From Alphaproteobacteria bacterium (GTDB lineage: Bacteria; Pseudomonadota; Alphaproteobacteria; Sphingomonadales; Sphingomonadaceae): a stretch of DNA of 35,526 nt. A model generated the notes under the pieces. It ran no database searches and was not told where the DNA came from. It worked only from the letters and a program-made list of their open reading frames with translations. The stretch spans positions 1 to 35,526 of the forward strand of contig JAFAZW010000057.1 in the NCBI GenBank assembly GCA_019239415.1, read 5' to 3'. Below are positions 1-7,681 of this stretch, in pieces. Position numbers and translations under genes: made by a program. Positions within the stretch are counted from its first letter, which is position 1. The number at the start of each line of letters is the position of its first letter.

Positions 1-333
1 CTGGTCGCTGCGCCCGGCGATGAAGCCCGAAATTCCGACATGCCCGAAGGCCAGATACGGATAGCCGAGCAACGCAGCCGAGATCGACAGGCCGGCGAGG
101 GGTACGACGAGGCCGATCGCGAGCGCGTGCCTTGCCAAGGTGAGACGGCCTTCCGGGAAGGCGGGCAGTTCGCGCCAGGCGGCGAGGAGGCAACCGGCTG
201 CGAAGACAAGCGGCCTGTCATCCTCGATCGCGGTGTAGAGCTCGGCCTCCATCGCCTCCGACCAGACGCGGCGGCTCGGGCCGAGCGATCGTCCGGCCAG
301 AGCGACAAGCGCGCGGGACAGTTTCACGCTCAT
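1..333 (-). CDS. Partial membrane protein, partner of PadR regulator
   Basis: The first 111 codons of a minus-strand gene running off the left edge. It starts at ATG 333-331, and this ATG overlaps the TGA of the PadR gene (ATGA), so the two are probably translationally coupled. The visible part has a basic N-terminus (MSVKLSRALVAL), a conserved-looking acidic stretch (WSEAMEAELYTAIEDD) and at least one hydrophobic membrane segment around residues 72-95. I do not recognise the family with certainty. Membrane proteins downstream of and overlapping PadR genes are common, and the regulator typically controls them. The C-terminus is not visible. Confidence 0.7.
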   Translation of the reverse strand, partial: MSVKLSRALVALAGRSLGPSRRVWSEAMEAELYTAIEDDRPLVFAAGCLLAAWRELPAFPEGRLTLARHALAIGLVVPLAGLSISAALLGYPYLAFGHVGISGFIAGRSDQ

Positions 334-629
334 ACCGGAAGCATCCTTTGCCCCGCGGGTCGCTGGGCCGCGGACGCGGGCGCCAGGGCAAGCCCTTTCG
401 CCGTCAGCCGGTAGGCGTGCCGTGCCGGCCGTCCGGGCTGAGCCGGCGGGAGCCACTCGGCTTCGACCAGCCCTTGCTCGGACATACGCATCAGGAGCGG
501 GTACAGCGTGCCGGACAGCAGTCCGGCTTCCTTCATCAGATCGTAGCCGTGGCGCCATCGCGGGGCGCTCGCCCACATTACCTCCAACAGCTTGAGCATC
601 TGCTTTGAAGGTCGCCGATCGCGTGCCAT
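330..629 (-). CDS. PadR family transcriptional regulator
   Basis: A 99-residue protein with the PadR winged-helix pattern: an N-terminal helix-turn-helix (KQMLKLLEVMWASAPRWRHGYDLMKEAG), the typical SGTLYPLLMRMSEQGLVEAEW recognition-helix region around residues 39-59 (quoted in part), and a wing segment (PARHAYRLTAKG). PadR proteins act as dimeric repressors that bind near their own promoter and dissociate on ligand or stress. The gene overlaps the following membrane-protein gene by 4 nt, which suggests that gene is its target or sensor partner. It lacks the C-terminal dimerisation helix extension of long PadR members, so it belongs to the short subgroup. The ATG at 629 fits the usual length. 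Confidence 0.85.
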   Translation of the reverse strand: MARDRRPSKQMLKLLEVMWASAPRWRHGYDLMKEAGLLSGTLYPLLMRMSEQGLVEAEWLPPAQPGRPARHAYRLTAKGLALAPASAAQRPAGQRMLPV

Positions 630-641
630 TCGCTTTTCAAA

Positions 642-649
642 ACATATGT
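642..649. promoter_or_regulatory. ACATATGT palindrome, candidate PadR operator
   Basis: A perfect 8-bp palindrome ACATATGT lies 12 bp upstream of the PadR start codon, in the only AT-rich patch of the region. Known PadR operators contain ATGT/ACAT half-sites, so autorepression here is plausible. This is inference from motif and position only. Confidence 0.35.
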
Positions 650-993
650 AGATTTATGAGTCAAGGAGGGCGTATCTTGGGGAAGGTAACGGCATCGAAT
701 GACCGCTTTCCACCCCATCACCCTTGGCGGACATTCATCCCGCGCAAGTCAGCGCCAATGGCGGTCGATACAGTCGGATGGCACGACCCGGCGCCGTGGG
801 GGCGGATGGAGCGGGCCCGCGACGCCCTCCTCGACACGCTCGACTTGAGGACTCGCGCGGACCGGCACCGGTCCTCCCAGGCGCCGAGGGCGGGACCTGT
901 CGCACGTGTAACTGGCGGAGCTGCGCCGATCGAAGTTAAGGGCGCTTCTGCCTTCCCTCCCGCCCGCAGGCGGCCGGCGGGCGCGAGGTAGGA
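650..993. other. Gene-free stretch between divergent PadR and NRAMP genes
   Basis: About 340 bases with no convincing gene. One open frame covers it but lacks family features and a ribosome-binding site. It holds two hairpins: GGACCGG-CA-CCGGTCC at 859-874, and CGCCCGC paired with GCGGGCG at 961-983, which ends two bases before the GAGG ribosome-binding site of the NRAMP-like gene. The leader could carry post-transcriptional control, but I do not recognise a known metal riboswitch. Confidence 0.4.
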
Positions 994-2298
994 GTGAAGC
1001 TGCTGCGCGAGCCGTTCAACCAGACCCGCCTCGGCCGCCGCTTCCGCTCCATCGCCCTCGTCGAGCAGCTCGGGCCGGGGCTCGTCACCGGCGCGGCGGA
1101 CGACGATCCGAGCGGCATCGCCACTTACTCGCAGGCGGGGGCGCAGTTCGGCTACGGGATATTGTGGACGGCGGTGCTCACCTATCCGCTAATGTCGTCG
1201 ATCCAGCTGGTCAGCGCCCAGATCGGCCGGGTCACCGGCTGCGGCCTCGCCAAGAACATGGGCGAGACCCTGTGGCGGCCGGCGGTGCTGGCGCTGGTCG
1301 CCCTGCTCTTCGTCGCCAACACGATCAACATCGGCGCGGATCTTTCCGCCATGGCCGCCGCGGCGGAGCTGGTCGCGGGGCGGAGCGACGCGCATCACCT
1401 CTTGCTGATCGGCTTCGCGCTCGTCAGCCTCCTCCTCCAGCTCTTCGTCCCCTACCGCCGCTATGCCCGCTACCTGAAATGGCTGACGCTCAGCCTGTTC
1501 AGCTACGTCGCCGTGCTGCTCGTCGTGAACGTGCCGTGGGGTGAGGCGCTCGCCGGCATGGTCTGGCCGAACCTGCCGTGGCAGGCGGCGGTCACCACGA
1601 TCGTCGCGGTGTTCGGCACGACGATCAGCCCCTATCTCTTCTTCTGGCAGAGCGCGCAGGAGGTGGAGGAGGTCGCCGCCAAGGGTGAGCGGCCGCTCGC
1701 CCGGGCGCCGCGGGAGGCGCCGCACGAGTTGAGGCGGATGCGCCTCGACACCTTCACCGGCATGGCCTTTTCGAACCTCATCGCGCTGGCGATCATGATC
1801 GCGACCGCCGCCACGCTCCACGCCCACGGCAAGACGGACATCGCCACCGCCGCCGAAGCGGCCGAGGCGCTGCGGCCGGTGGCGGGCGACTTCGCCTTCC
1901 TGCTGTTCGCCCTCGGCATCGTCGGGACGGGGCTGCTCGCCGTGCCGGTCCTCGCCGGCTCCGCGGCCTTCGCGATCGGCGAGGCGAACGGCTGGAAGTG
2001 CGGCCTGGAATACAAGCCGTGGGAAGCGGCCGGCTTCTACGCCGTGATCGGGGTCGCCACCCTGCTCGGCATCGCCTTCCACTGGGCCGGGATCAGCGCG
2101 GTCAAAGCACTCTACTGGAGCGCCGTTCTCAACGGCGTCGTCGCGGTGCCGATCATGGCGGCGATGATGGTCGTCGTCTCGCGCCATCGCGTCATGGGCC
2201 GCTTCGCCGGCAAGGGCGCCCTCCTCGCCTTCGGATGGACCGCAACCGCCGTCATGGCCGCCGCGACGCTGGCAATGTTCGCGACATGGGGAAGCTGA
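994..2298 (+). CDS. NRAMP-like divalent metal transporter (non-canonical)
   Basis: A 434-residue inner-membrane protein of the SLC11/NRAMP fold with about 11-12 hydrophobic segments. The N-terminal LGPGLVTGAADDDPSGIA (residues 26-43) aligns with the first discontinuous helix, where canonical manganese/iron transporters carry DPGN; here the motif is DDPSG (37-41). The sixth helix, normally with the Met-Pro-His metal site, reads FGTTISPYLFFWQ (207-219), so the soft-metal methionine is absent. Divergent NRAMP clades lacking that Met are known to carry other ions such as magnesium or aluminium, so manganese specificity should not be assumed. The start is GTG at 994 with GAGG five bases upstream. 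The gene overlaps the next one by 13 nt, implying coupled expression with the porin. Confidence 0.85.
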   Translation: MKLLREPFNQTRLGRRFRSIALVEQLGPGLVTGAADDDPSGIATYSQAGAQFGYGILWTAVLTYPLMSSIQLVSAQIGRVTGCGLAKNMGETLWRPAVLALVALLFVANTINIGADLSAMAAAAELVAGRSDAHHLLLIGFALVSLLLQLFVPYRRYARYLKWLTLSLFSYVAVLLVVNVPWGEALAGMVWPNLPWQAAVTTIVAVFGTTISPYLFFWQSAQEVEEVAAKGERPLARAPREAPHELRRMRLDTFTGMAFSNLIALAIMIATAATLHAHGKTDIATAAEAAEALRPVAGDFAFLLFALGIVGTGLLAVPVLAGSAAFAIGEANGWKCGLEYKPWEAAGFYAVIGVATLLGIAFHWAGISAVKALYWSAVLNGVVAVPIMAAMMVVVSRHRVMGRFAGKGALLAFGWTATAVMAAATLAMFATWGS

Positions 2299-3602
2299 GC
2301 CTCCCGTTCGTCGCGACGGCGGCCGTCGTCGCGGCGCCGGCGCACGCGCAGGAGACGCCGGCGAAGGACGAGGCCTATGCCGTCCACGTCCAGTCGACCT
2401 TCACCCTCCAGTCCGTCCTCCCGTTCCACGCGGCCTACGCAGGGCCGAACAGCCTGCCCTCGCGCGGCCAGACCCGCGAGACGTTCGACCTCACCCTCTA
2501 CGGCGGCGTGCGGCCCTGGCGTGGGGCGGAGCTCTGGGCGAACGGCGAGATCGACCAGGGCTTCGGCATCGGCAACACGCTCGGCGCCGCGGGCTTCCCC
2601 TCCGGCGAGGCCTATAAGGTCGGCAAGGCCGAGCCCTATGCGCGGCTCCAGCGCCTGCTCCTGCGCCAGACGATCGGGCTCGGCGGCGGCGACGAGGCGG
2701 TCGCGCCGGACCAGAACCAGCTCGGCGGCCGCCGCGCCGCCGACCGGCTCGTCGTCACGCTCGGCAAGATCAGCGTCGTCGACATCTTCGACGCCAATGG
2801 TTTCGCGCATGACCCGCGCGGCGACTTCCTCAACTGGGCGCTCGTCGATACGGCCGCCTTCGACTATGCCGCCGAAGCCTGGGGCTACACGCTCGGCGGC
2901 GCCGCCGAGCTGTGGAAGGGCCCGTGGACCGGCCGGGCCGGCTTCTTCAACCTGTCCAAGGTTCCCAACGGCGAGGTGCCGGGCCGCGACTTCAGCCAGT
3001 ATCAGGCGATCGGCGAGATCGAGCACCGCCACAGCCTCGGCGGCCATCCGGGCGCGGTCCGCCTCGGGGCCTGGCGCAACCGCGGCCGGTTCAGCAGCTT
3101 CGCCGACGCCCTCGCCCGCGCCGCCGCGACCGGCGCCCCGCCGGACCCCGGGCCGACGCGCCGCATGCGCAGCCGCAGCGGATTCTACGTCAACGCCGAG
3201 CAGGAGGCGAGCCGGGACCTCGGCCTGTTCCTTCGCGCCGGCGTCGCCGACGGCGCGATCGAACCCTATGACTTCACCGACGTCGACCGCGGCCTCTCCT
3301 TGGGGGGCAGCCTCAAGGGTCGGGGCTGGGGCCGCCGCGGCGACCGCGTCGGCATCGGCCTGGCCGTCAACGGCATCTCCGCCGTCCACCGCCGCTACCT
3401 CGCCGCCGGCGGCCTCGGCATCCTGGTCGGCGACGGGCGGCTCGACCGGTACGGCACCGAGCAGGTCGCCGAGGCCTGGTACGATCTCGGCCTCGGCAAG
3501 GCGCATCTGACGCTCGACGGCCAGCTGCTGCGCCACCCGGCCTACAACCGGGACCGAGGCCCCGCCGCCGTCGTCGCGCTCCGGGCGCACGCCGGCTTCT
3601 GA
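2286..3602 (+). CDS. OprB-like carbohydrate porin, outer membrane
   Basis: A 438-residue protein starting at ATG 2286, inside the end of the transporter gene. The frame is open further upstream, but this start gives a clean signal peptide (MGKLSLPFVATAAVVAAPAHA, cleaved before QETPAKDEAY). The mature part shows alternating beta-strand character and OprB-type segments such as DRLVVTLGKISVVDIFD, a motif around GDFLNWALVDTAAFDYAAE, and RAGFFNLSKVPN, and it ends in Phe (AHAGF), as expected for BAM-assembled outer-membrane barrels. OprB-family proteins are 16-stranded sugar porins. The overlap with an NRAMP-like transporter suggests the barrel may instead admit the transporter's ion or its chelate; that link is inferred from gene order alone. 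Confidence 0.8.
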   Translation: MGKLSLPFVATAAVVAAPAHAQETPAKDEAYAVHVQSTFTLQSVLPFHAAYAGPNSLPSRGQTRETFDLTLYGGVRPWRGAELWANGEIDQGFGIGNTLGAAGFPSGEAYKVGKAEPYARLQRLLLRQTIGLGGGDEAVAPDQNQLGGRRAADRLVVTLGKISVVDIFDANGFAHDPRGDFLNWALVDTAAFDYAAEAWGYTLGGAAELWKGPWTGRAGFFNLSKVPNGEVPGRDFSQYQAIGEIEHRHSLGGHPGAVRLGAWRNRGRFSSFADALARAAATGAPPDPGPTRRMRSRSGFYVNAEQEASRDLGLFLRAGVADGAIEPYDFTDVDRGLSLGGSLKGRGWGRRGDRVGIGLAVNGISAVHRRYLAAGGLGILVGDGRLDRYGTEQVAEAWYDLGLGKAHLTLDGQLLRHPAYNRDRGPAAVVALRAHAGF

Positions 3603-3621
3603 CGGCGGGAAACACACGGTG

Positions 3622-3658
3622 GGGACACGTACTTTTCCCGCGAAAAAGTACGTGTCCC
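3622..3658. terminator. Long hairpin, bidirectional terminator / dispersed repeat
   Basis: GGGACACGTACTTTTC (3622-3637) pairs with GAAAAAGTACGTGTCCC (3642-3658) across a CCGC loop, with a single bulged A. It sits between convergent genes (porin ending at 3602, pgl ending at 3667), and the A/T tracts in the stem fit termination in both directions. The sequence resembles a repeat type I associate with sphingomonad genomes. Confidence 0.7.
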
Positions 3659-3666
3659 TGTTCCCC

Positions 3667-4368
3667 CTACGCCTCGTCGGGGCTCCAGAAGATGTCGACC
3701 GGGGACTCGATCGAGGCGAGGAGCCGGCCGATGGGCAAGGGGGAGAGCGGGCCGTCCTTGATCGCCCGTTCCAGCACCGCCCGCTTCTTCGCGCCGGCGA
3801 TGACGATCATGACGGTGCGCGCCTCGGTGAGCGTCGGCGCGGTCAGGGTGACGAGATCGCCTTCGGGCGTCTTCACGCCGACGGCGCGGCGACCGCGGGG
3901 GGCGTCGAGGATGCGCTGGAGGTCGGCGCCGGCGACGAGACCGGCGGTGCCGCCCGCCTCGTCCATGCCGAGGCAGACGAAGTCGAGCGGCCAGCGCAGC
4001 AGCGACAGGCGGGCGTCGGCGAGACGGGCCGCTTCCACCGGGTTGCCGAGGGCGCTTTCATCGACCAGCGAGAGGATCTCCGCGCCCTGGGCCGCGAACC
4101 AGCCTTCGAGCATCCGGTAGCGGCTGTCGGGCGCGGCGAGCGGCACGAGGCGGTCGGCCGTCGGGAGCAGCGACACCTTGCTCCAGTCGAAGCCCTTCGA
4201 CTTCGCCAGCGCCGAGAAGAGCGCGTCGAGCCCCGTCTCCCCCGGCAGCGCGAGGCGGGCGCCGCCATGCGCCTCGATCGCGCTTTCGACGACGAAGCCG
4301 ATGTCGCCGGCCGCCTGTTCGGCCAGCTCCGCCGCCGTGTCGAATTCCCACCATTCCAGCTCGTCCAT
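3667..4368 (-). CDS. pgl: 6-phosphogluconolactonase
   Basis: A 233-residue NagB/DevB-type lactonase that hydrolyses 6-phosphoglucono-1,5-lactone to 6-phosphogluconate in the Entner-Doudoroff/pentose-phosphate route. Supporting segments are the N-terminal LALPGETGLDALFSALA (a GGxTP-like phosphate loop in degenerate form), the DWSKVSLLPTADRLVP stretch that corresponds to the family's W..V.....DER region, DFVCLGMDEAGGTAGLVAG (the GMG.DGH region, here GMDEAGGTA) and the C-terminal RTVMIVIAGAKKRAVLERA. The canonical DER and GDGH motifs are both relaxed, so this is a divergent member. The frame extends upstream to 4644, but the ATG at 4368 gives the family length and the expected N-terminus. It faces the porin and shares its terminator. 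Confidence 0.8.
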   Translation of the reverse strand: MDELEWWEFDTAAELAEQAAGDIGFVVESAIEAHGGARLALPGETGLDALFSALAKSKGFDWSKVSLLPTADRLVPLAAPDSRYRMLEGWFAAQGAEILSLVDESALGNPVEAARLADARLSLLRWPLDFVCLGMDEAGGTAGLVAGADLQRILDAPRGRRAVGVKTPEGDLVTLTAPTLTEARTVMIVIAGAKKRAVLERAIKDGPLSPLPIGRLLASIESPVDIFWSPDEA

Positions 4369-4446
4369 CTCTCGCCCTTCGTTTCGGAACCGCTCCCAGC
4401 GGACGCGGGTTCGTGGCCTTTGCGGGGGCGTTAGAGGAGTTGAGCC

Positions 4447-4632
4447 ATGCCTGCCAAATCGAAAGCGCAGCAAAAGGCCGCGGGGGCCGCCCTTTCGGCC
4501 AAGCGCGGCGACACGCCGAAGAGCAAGCTGAAGGGCGCGTCCAAGTCGATGGCCGAGTCGATGAGCGAGAAGGAGCTCGAGAAGATGGCGTCGACGAAGC
4601 GCAAGGGAAAGCCGGAGCACGTCGGGGATTGA
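4447..4632 (+). CDS. DUF3008 small basic protein
   Basis: A 61-residue Lys/Ala-rich protein (MPAKSKAQQKAAGAALSAKR...) matching the DUF3008 family, which has no established function. It is very hydrophilic, with repeated KSK/KGAS motifs and a SEKELEKMASTKRKGKPEH tail typical of the family. A good ribosome-binding site (GAGGAG, 4433-4438) precedes the ATG. It is followed by a strong hairpin at 4660-4694 that probably terminates the transcript. Confidence 0.85.
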   Translation: MPAKSKAQQKAAGAALSAKRGDTPKSKLKGASKSMAESMSEKELEKMASTKRKGKPEHVGD

Positions 4633-4659
4633 GCGGCGCCCCAACGCAGGCTGCGGCCC

Positions 4660-4694
4660 CGGCGGGTGAAGAACGCCAAACCCTTCACCCGCCG
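4660..4694. terminator. Hairpin downstream of DUF3008 gene
   Basis: CGGCGGGTGAAG (4660-4671) and CTTCACCCGCCG (4683-4694) form a perfect 12-bp stem with an 11-nt loop. No T-run follows. It lies directly upstream of the dispersed palindrome at 4696-4720. Confidence 0.55.
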
Positions 4695-4695
4695 A

Positions 4696-4720
4696 GATCC
4701 CAGCCTGCGCTGGGATGACG
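4696..4720. repeat. Dispersed palindromic repeat, CGTCATCCC family
   Basis: ATCCCAGC-CTGC-GCTGGGAT (4697-4716) followed by GACG. Read on the minus strand it begins CGTCATCCCAGC, the same layout as the element at 16368-16392, which begins CGTCATTCCGGC. Stem bases differ between the two copies but pairing is kept. Confidence 0.7.
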
Positions 4721-4721
4721 G

Positions 4722-5795
4722 GTGGCGAATCGCGCCACGCGGCCTATCTTCGCCCCCGTGGACATCGCAGAGCATGAGCGGCGCCTCGCGCGCGGCCTCG
4801 TCGAGGCGCTGCCGGAGCCGATCCTGATCGTCGCCGACGGGCGCATCGTCGTCAGCAACGACGCGGCCCGGGCGGTGCTGGCGGGCGCCACCGAAGGTGC
4901 CGATGTGCGGCTGGCGATCCGTCACCCGGCGGCGCTGGAGCGGCTGCTCGGCGAGGATACGGCGGCGGACGAGGTGGCGCTGGTCGGCGTCGGCGGGCCG
5001 GAGCGGCGCTGGGCGTTGCGGGTAAGCCCGCTTTCCGGCGGTTTGCGCCTGGTCCGCCTCGCCGACCGCAGCGACGCGCATGCCGCCGAGCAGATGCGGG
5101 TCGATTTCGTCGCCAATGCCAGCCACGAGCTGCGCACGCCCCTCGCCACCCTGGTGGGTTATGCCGAGACGCTGCGCGAGGCCGGCGACGAGGTCGATGC
5201 CGCGACGCGCGCGCGCTTCACGGCGATCATCCACGACGAGGCGCGGCGGATGCAGCGGCTGGTCGAGGATCTCATCTCGCTGTCGCGGATCGAGGGGGAG
5301 AAGTTCAGCCCGCCGGGCGACGCGGTCGATCTCGCCGCCTTGCTGGAGGAAACGGGGCGCGCCGCGGCCAACGCCGCCGCCCAGCGTGGGTGCCGCATCG
5401 CGATCGAGGCGCCGGCCGGCCTGCCGCCGGTCGCCGGGGACCGGGCGCAGCTGCTCCAGCTCTACGACAACCTCGTCGCCAACGCCCTGCGCTACGGCCG
5501 GAGCGGCGGCACGGTGCGGATCAGCGCGGCGGCGCATGGCGAGGAGGTGCGCACCGCCGTCGCCGACGACGGCGAGGGCATCGCCAAGGAGCATATTCCG
5601 CGCCTCACCGAGCGCTTCTACCGCGTCGACGCGACCCGCAGCCGCTCCGCCGGCGGCACCGGTCTCGGCCTCGCCATCGTCAAGCATATCGTCGAACGCC
5701 ACCGCGGCCGCCTCGTCATCGAAAGCGAGCCGGGCCGGGGAACGATCGTCACCGTCACCCTCCCCGCCGCCGCCGCGGCCGGGGCGCCGTCATGA
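4722..5795 (+). CDS. phoR: Phosphate-response sensor histidine kinase PhoR-like, soluble
   Basis: A 357-residue kinase. A PAS-like N-terminal part (EALPEPILIVADGRIVVSND, residues 28-47) is followed by a HisKA domain with phospho-acceptor His135 in FVANASHELRTPL, then a HATPase domain with N box (DNLVANALRYG, Asn250), G1 (ADDGEGIA), F box (RFYRVD) and G2 (GGTGLGLAIVKH). No membrane segment is visible, unlike classical PhoR, so it would act in the cytoplasm or through PhoU. Its place beside phoU and phoB supports the phosphate role. The GTG at 4722 lies just past the edge of the upstream repeat; GTG 4758 (VDIAEHERR) is an alternative start about 12 residues later. Confidence 0.85.
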   Translation: MANRATRPIFAPVDIAEHERRLARGLVEALPEPILIVADGRIVVSNDAARAVLAGATEGADVRLAIRHPAALERLLGEDTAADEVALVGVGGPERRWALRVSPLSGGLRLVRLADRSDAHAAEQMRVDFVANASHELRTPLATLVGYAETLREAGDEVDAATRARFTAIIHDEARRMQRLVEDLISLSRIEGEKFSPPGDAVDLAALLEETGRAAANAAAQRGCRIAIEAPAGLPPVAGDRAQLLQLYDNLVANALRYGRSGGTVRISAAAHGEEVRTAVADDGEGIAKEHIPRLTERFYRVDATRSRSAGGTGLGLAIVKHIVERHRGRLVIESEPGRGTIVTVTLPAAAAAGAPS

Positions 5796-5878
5796 AGCTG
5801 TAACAGCCGTGTCGCAAAGCGGGCAGCGGGTCCCCTCGGGGACGCAGCGGCCTCGCCCTCGCGAGGCGGAGGACGGAT

Positions 5879-6607
5879 GTGAGAGCAGCCCTGAGGTCCC
5901 TCGCCGTGGCTGAGGAGGCGCACCGCCCCGCCGGTTTCGGCGCCGAGCGCGACGAGCTGCGCGCGCTGATCAGCCAGATGGGCGGCCTCGCCGAGCACGC
6001 GATCCGCGAATCGATGCGCTGCCTGATGCACCGCGACAGCGCCGGCGCCCGCGCGGTCGTCGAGGCCGATGCCCGGCTCGACGCGCTCGAGGCCGAGGCG
6101 GAAGCGCGCATCGTCGCCTTCATCGCCCGCCACCCGCCGAGCGACGAGGATTTGCGCGAGGCGGTGGCGGCGCTGAAGATCGTCGGCGTCGTCGAACGGA
6201 TCGGCGACTATGCCAAGAACATCGCCAAGCGGGTGCCGCAGGTGGATGCGGGACGCAGCGACATCGAGCCGCTCTCGCTGCTCCCCGCCATGGCGCGCAT
6301 CGCCGCCGAGATGGTCGGCGATGTGCTCGACGCCTTCGTCGCGCGCGACGCCGCGGCCGCCGAGCAGGTCTGCGCCCGCGACCGCAGCGTCGACGATTTC
6401 TACGATTCGATCTTCCGGGCCCTGCTCACCTTCATGATCGAGGATCCGGCGAGCGTCGGCCGCGCCGCCCACCTGCTCTTCGTCGCCAAGAATCTCGAGC
6501 GGATCGGCGACCATGCCACCAACATCGCCGAGATGGTCTATTTCGCCGCGACCGGCGCGCGCATGCCCGAGCGGCAGCGCGGCGACGACGGGATCGGCGG
6601 CCGGTGA
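5879..6607 (+). CDS. phoU: Phosphate signalling regulator PhoU
   Basis: A 242-residue all-helical protein with two PhoU repeats, each carrying the E-R-x-G-D metal-binding signature: ERIGDYAKNIAKRV around residues 107-120 and ERIGDHATNIAEMV around 209-222. PhoU normally bridges the PstB ATPase and PhoR and represses PhoB phosphorylation when phosphate is plentiful. The GTG start at 5879 follows a GGCGGAGGA ribosome-binding site. The 3' end overlaps phoB by 4 nt (GTGA), so the two are coupled. The expected pstSCAB genes are absent between phoR and this gene. Confidence 0.93.
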   Translation: MRAALRSLAVAEEAHRPAGFGAERDELRALISQMGGLAEHAIRESMRCLMHRDSAGARAVVEADARLDALEAEAEARIVAFIARHPPSDEDLREAVAALKIVGVVERIGDYAKNIAKRVPQVDAGRSDIEPLSLLPAMARIAAEMVGDVLDAFVARDAAAAEQVCARDRSVDDFYDSIFRALLTFMIEDPASVGRAAHLLFVAKNLERIGDHATNIAEMVYFAATGARMPERQRGDDGIGGR

Positions 6608-7299
6608 GCGTGCCGCGCATGCTGCTCGTCGAGGACGACCGGGTGCTCGCCGACCTCCTCGTCTGGCATTTCGAGCGCGAGCAGTTCGTCATCCGTCAGA
6701 CCGGCGACGGGGACGAGGCCCTGCTGCTGGCGGAGGAATTCGCCCCGGACATCGTCCTCCTCGACTGGATGATCGACGGCGTCTCGGGCATCGAAGTGTG
6801 TCGGAGGCTGCGCCGCAGCCCGGCGACCGCCAACGTGCCGATCATCATGCTCACCGCGCGCGGCGAGGAATCCGACCGGGTGCGAGGCCTCGAAACCGGC
6901 GCCGACGATTACCTCACCAAGCCGTTCAGCCCGCGCGAGCTGATCGCCCGGGTGGGCGCCGTGCTCCGCCGGGTGCGCCCGGCGCTGGCGGGAGAGGCGT
7001 TGCGCTATGCCGACGTGGAGATGGACGTCGTCGCGCACAAGGTACGGCGCGGCGGCAAGGCGGTGCCGCTCGGCCCGACGGAGTTCCGCCTGCTGCGCCA
7101 CCTGCTCGAGCATCCCGGCCGGGTCTTCTCGCGCGAGCGGCTGCTCGACGCGGTGTGGGCGCACGACGCCGAGATCGAGCTCAGGACCGTCGACGTCCAC
7201 GTCCGCCGGCTGCGCAAGGCCTTGAACGAAGGCGGCCGCGGCGACCTCATCCGCACCGTCCGGTCGGCCGGCTACGCGCTCGACGCCAACGCCGACTGA
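6604..7299 (+). CDS. phoB: Phosphate regulon response regulator PhoB
   Basis: A 231-residue OmpR/PhoB-class regulator. The receiver domain has the acidic pair (VEDD, residues 9-12), phospho-acceptor Asp54 (IVLLDWM), Thr84 (IIMLTARGEESD) and Lys in YLTKPFSPREL. The C-terminal winged helix contains LGPTEFRLLRHLLEHPGRVF, the recognition-helix region TVDVHVRRLRKAL and IRTVRSAGYAL. It activates the Pho regulon when phosphorylated by PhoR. It starts with GTG overlapping the phoU stop, so translation is coupled. Confidence 0.93.
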   Translation: MSVPRMLLVEDDRVLADLLVWHFEREQFVIRQTGDGDEALLLAEEFAPDIVLLDWMIDGVSGIEVCRRLRRSPATANVPIIMLTARGEESDRVRGLETGADDYLTKPFSPRELIARVGAVLRRVRPALAGEALRYADVEMDVVAHKVRRGGKAVPLGPTEFRLLRHLLEHPGRVFSRERLLDAVWAHDAEIELRTVDVHVRRLRKALNEGGRGDLIRTVRSAGYALDANAD

Positions 7300-7359
7300 C
7301 GGCGCGCTTGCCGGGCGGGGCGATATCGGTCATCCTCGGCGCCGTCAGGGAGACGAACC

Positions 7360-7644
7360 ATGCTCAGCCTCGTCGTTGCCGGCCTGCTCGCCGCGCCGTC
7401 CGCCGCCGCCGCCAAGCCGCCGAAGGACCCGAACAAGATCGTCTGCCAGTCGCGCGCGCCGGTCGGCTCGCGCCTCGCCACGGTCCGCGAATGCCACACC
7501 GCGCAGGAATGGGACGAGATGCGCCGCTCCGAACGGCTCGGCCTGCTGCGCAAGCAGGTCAACGGCGACCATGGCTGCAACGACGACCCGATGGGCCCGA
7601 CCTGCGGCGGCGGCCTGAAGGGCGGGCGCGACACGCCCTGGTAG
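7360..7644 (+). CDS. Small exported Cys-containing protein, unknown
   Basis: A 94-residue protein with a signal peptide (MLSLVVAGLLAAPSAAA) and a short mature part with four cysteines (IVCQS, RECHT, HGCND, PTCGG). The block RLATVRECHTAQEWDEMR resembles a recurrent small-protein motif I associate with sphingomonads, with no known function. The even Cys number suggests two disulphides in the periplasm. The AGGGAG ribosome-binding site overlaps the right arm of a 10-bp inverted repeat whose left arm covers the phoB stop codon, so its translation might be linked to upstream readthrough. Confidence 0.7.
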   Translation: MLSLVVAGLLAAPSAAAAKPPKDPNKIVCQSRAPVGSRLATVRECHTAQEWDEMRRSERLGLLRKQVNGDHGCNDDPMGPTCGGGLKGGRDTPW

Positions 7645-7681
7645 GCGCCGCGACGCTCTCGAAGCCGACCGATCGGGAGAA

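Noticed and set aside
605-991. Open frame of 128 codons before the NRAMP-like gene
   Set aside because: It overlaps the PadR gene's start region, has no ribosome-binding site or family features, and its Arg/Pro-rich composition matches random GC-rich sequence.
1189-2187. Antisense frames opposite the NRAMP-like gene
   Set aside because: Low-complexity charged products and no ribosome-binding site; the sense strand has clear membrane helices.
5796-5878. Pho box upstream of phoU
   Set aside because: CTGTAACAGCC near 5800 is only a weak match to CTGTCAT repeats and no second half-site at the expected spacing is visible.
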